DNA of 5,674 bases from an uncultured Caryophanales bacterium (GTDB taxonomy: Bacteria; Bacillota_I; Bacilli_A; RFN20; CAG-826). How positions within the stretch are numbered: position 1 is the stretch's first letter; the number at the start of each line of letters is the position of its first letter. Positions 4,351-5,674 of the stretch are shown piece after piece. The position numbers and the translations under genes are program-made. The stretch covers positions 1-5,674 of the forward strand of contig CAMJAG010000058.1 in assembly GCA_946403545.1 (NCBI GenBank). Direction: 5' to 3'. Under the pieces are notes generated by a model, which saw nothing but the letters and a program-made list of their open reading frames with translations, was not told where the DNA came from and made no database searches.

Positions 4351-5674
4351 GTGCTAAGAACTCGCTTTCACTTAACACTGGAATGCCTAATGCTTGAGCT
4401 TTATCTAGTTTGCTACCAGCTTCTTCTCCAGCGATAACACAACTTGTTGCCTTAGAAACTGAGCCAGTAACTTTAGCACCGAGATTTTCTAATAATTCAG
4501 TAGCCTCTTTTCTTCCCATGCTAGAAAGAGTTCCTGTTAAAACGACTGTCTTACCAGAGAAGTATGAATTAGCAGCCATTGAAGTTGAACCTAAAAATTC
4601 AAAGTTAAGTCCTTCACTCTTAAGACCCATAATAAGTTCAATCTTATGTGGATCTTTAAAGAAGTTTGCAATTGATTTAGCAACAACCGGACCGACATCT
4701 GGAAGTTCAATAAGTTCTTCTTCAGTTGCGTTACTTAAAGCATCAATATTTTTATAAACTCTAGAAAGGAATTTAGCCATTTTGGAACCAACTTCTTTAA
4801 TTCCTAAGCCAAATAACACTCTTTCTAAAGAGTTTCCTTTTGATTTTTCAATCGCTTCTAAAAGGTTATCGATTGATTTAGATTGCCAACCATCCAAAGC
4901 GATGATTTCGTCTCTATGGTTATATAATTCGTAGATATCTTGGACATTACGGATGAATCCTTGATTAAAAAATTGTTCACAAACCTTTTCCCCAAGACCT
5001 TCAATATCCATAGCGTCTTTGCTTGCAAAGTGAATTATTTGTTCAATCATCTTTGCATCACAGTTTGGATTAGTGCAGAAATGCATTGCATCTACTCTTG
5101 TTAGTTCACCACCACAAACAGGACATCTATCAATCATCTTATATTCTTGTTCAGTGCCATCTCTTCTTTCTAAGACAACCCTAACAACTTCAGGAATAAC
5201 ATCTCCTGCTTTTCTAATAACGACATAGTCACCAACTTTAAGGTCTTTTTCTTTAATAAAGTCTTCATTATGAAGGGTTGCTCTTTGAACTGTAGATCCA
5301 GCGACTCTAACTGGCTCTAAGACAGCGTTAGGAGTAATCTTACCAGTTCTACCGACTGTATAAATAATATCTAAAAGTTTAGTGATAACTTCTTCAGGTG
5401 GGAACTTATATGCAATTGCCCAACGAGGTGTTTTTGCAGTATATCCAAGTTTGTCATATAAGGACATATCATCCACTTTGATGACAATACCATCAATGTC
5501 GTACGGGAGGCTTGGTCTTTTCTCTGTATATTCGTTAATATAGTCAATAACCTCATCAATTCCTTTACAAATTCTTCTTTCTTTATTTGTTTTGAAGCCT
5601 AATTCATCCGCTTTTTTAAGAGCTTCTGAGTGATATCTAATTCCGAAATCTTTAGCGTTAACAAAGTAATACCA
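4340..5674 (-). CDS. ligA: NAD-dependent DNA ligase LigA (5'-truncated by window edge)
   Basis: Seals 3'-OH/5'-phosphate nicks in duplex DNA using NAD+, in replication and repair. The frame is open to the right edge, with 444 residues visible of a usual 660-680, so domain Ia and the KxDG adenylation motif lie outside. A GTG at 5476 is an internal Val codon, not a start: the 66 codons upstream continue good ligase sequence. From the window edge: DIDGIVIK (59-66) and the IAYK lysine (Lys90) are nucleotidyltransferase motifs. Next come an OB-fold (about 95-180) and a Cys4 zinc finger (Cys184, Cys187, Cys200, Cys205). Helix-hairpin-helix repeats include GLGIKEVGSK (about 289-298) and LPDVGPVVAKSI (about 324-335). 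A C-terminal BRCT domain runs from about 370 to 444, with GKTVVLTGTL at its start. No frameshift or missing motif is visible in this part. It ends in TAA and is followed by galE after 63 bases. Confidence 0.97.
   Translation of the reverse strand, partial: WYYFVNAKDFGIRYHSEALKKADELGFKTNKERRICKGIDEVIDYINEYTEKRPSLPYDIDGIVIKVDDMSLYDKLGYTAKTPRWAIAYKFPPEEVITKLLDIIYTVGRTGKITPNAVLEPVRVAGSTVQRATLHNEDFIKEKDLKVGDYVVIRKAGDVIPEVVRVVLERRDGTEQEYKMIDRCPVCGGELTRVDAMHFCTNPNCDAKMIEQIIHFASKDAMDIEGLGEKVCEQFFNQGFIRNVQDIYELYNHRDEIIALDGWQSKSIDNLLEAIEKSKGNSLERVLFGLGIKEVGSKMAKFLSRVYKNIDALSNATEEELIELPDVGPVVAKSIANFFKDPHKIELIMGLKSEGLNFEFLGSTSMAANSYFSGKTVVLTGTLSSMGRKEATELLENLGAKVTGSVSKATSCVIAGEEAGSKLDKAQALGIPVLSESEFLALAK

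Noticed and set aside
4410..4757. Open frame on the + strand opposite ligA, plus similar frames opposite degV (2521-2850) and the hydrolase (1195-1407)
   Set aside because: These are antisense shadows of strongly supported genes, with compositionally odd products and no convincing ribosome binding sites.
5474..5476. GTG as the start of a short 378-residue DNA ligase
   Set aside because: The same frame stays open to the window edge, and the 66 upstream codons encode conserved ligase sequence including the DGIVIK motif. The GTG is an internal Val.
5371..5559. Short - strand frame overlapping ligA
   Set aside because: It lies in a different frame of the same DNA as unambiguous ligase sequence.
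1..5674. Mycoplasma-type code (TGA as tryptophan)
   Set aside because: All ten Trp codons are TGG and no frame needs TGA read-through, so the standard code explains everything.

Overview
The window reads as an ordinary stretch of chromosome from a low-GC Gram-positive bacterium (Bacillota, perhaps near Bacilli, Erysipelotrichia or relatives of the Mollicutes). The evidence is AT-rich DNA, AGA as the preferred arginine codon, strong AAGGAG/AGGAG-type ribosome binding sites, compact intergenic gaps with intrinsic terminators, and an NAD-dependent DNA ligase. All ten tryptophan codons in the five reading frames are TGG. Stops are TAA (3) and TAG (2). Nothing therefore suggests that TGA is reassigned to tryptophan, as it is in Mycoplasma and Spiroplasma. 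I cannot place the organism more precisely.

Layout, left to right. Positions 1-1051 hold the C-terminal part of an L-fucose/L-arabinose isomerase-family protein on the + strand, entering from outside the window. It converges on everything else, which lies on the - strand, and a hairpin that works in both directions (about 1049-1085) separates the two. In the - strand's direction of transcription (right to left) the order is: a 5'-truncated ligA (4340-5674), galE (3260-4276), a terminator-like hairpin, tRNA-Arg(CCT) (3151-3227), a degV-family gene (2220-3113), its terminator, a promoter and tRNA-Ala(GGC) (2071-2146), the tRNA terminator, and a monoacylglycerol-lipase-like alpha/beta hydrolase (1092-1988). 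No gene-free stretch exceeds 300 bases; the longest gap between genes is about 100 bases.

Functionally this is a mixed housekeeping neighbourhood: DNA ligation (ligA), UDP-galactose/glucose interconversion (galE), fatty-acid binding (degV), lipid ester hydrolysis (hydrolase), sugar isomerisation (fucI-like) and two tRNAs. ligA and galE are close enough to share a transcript. tRNA-Arg and degV have no terminator between them and may also be co-transcribed. I found no mobile element, CRISPR array, riboswitch or defence system, and no convincing undescribed system. The points worth a second look are residue-level: the GalE gatekeeper position, a missing His in DegV, non-canonical pairs in both tRNAs, and the tight galE-tRNA-degV packing. 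Two reading frames need their starts corrected: degV starts at an ATG at 3113, and ligA runs open to the window edge.
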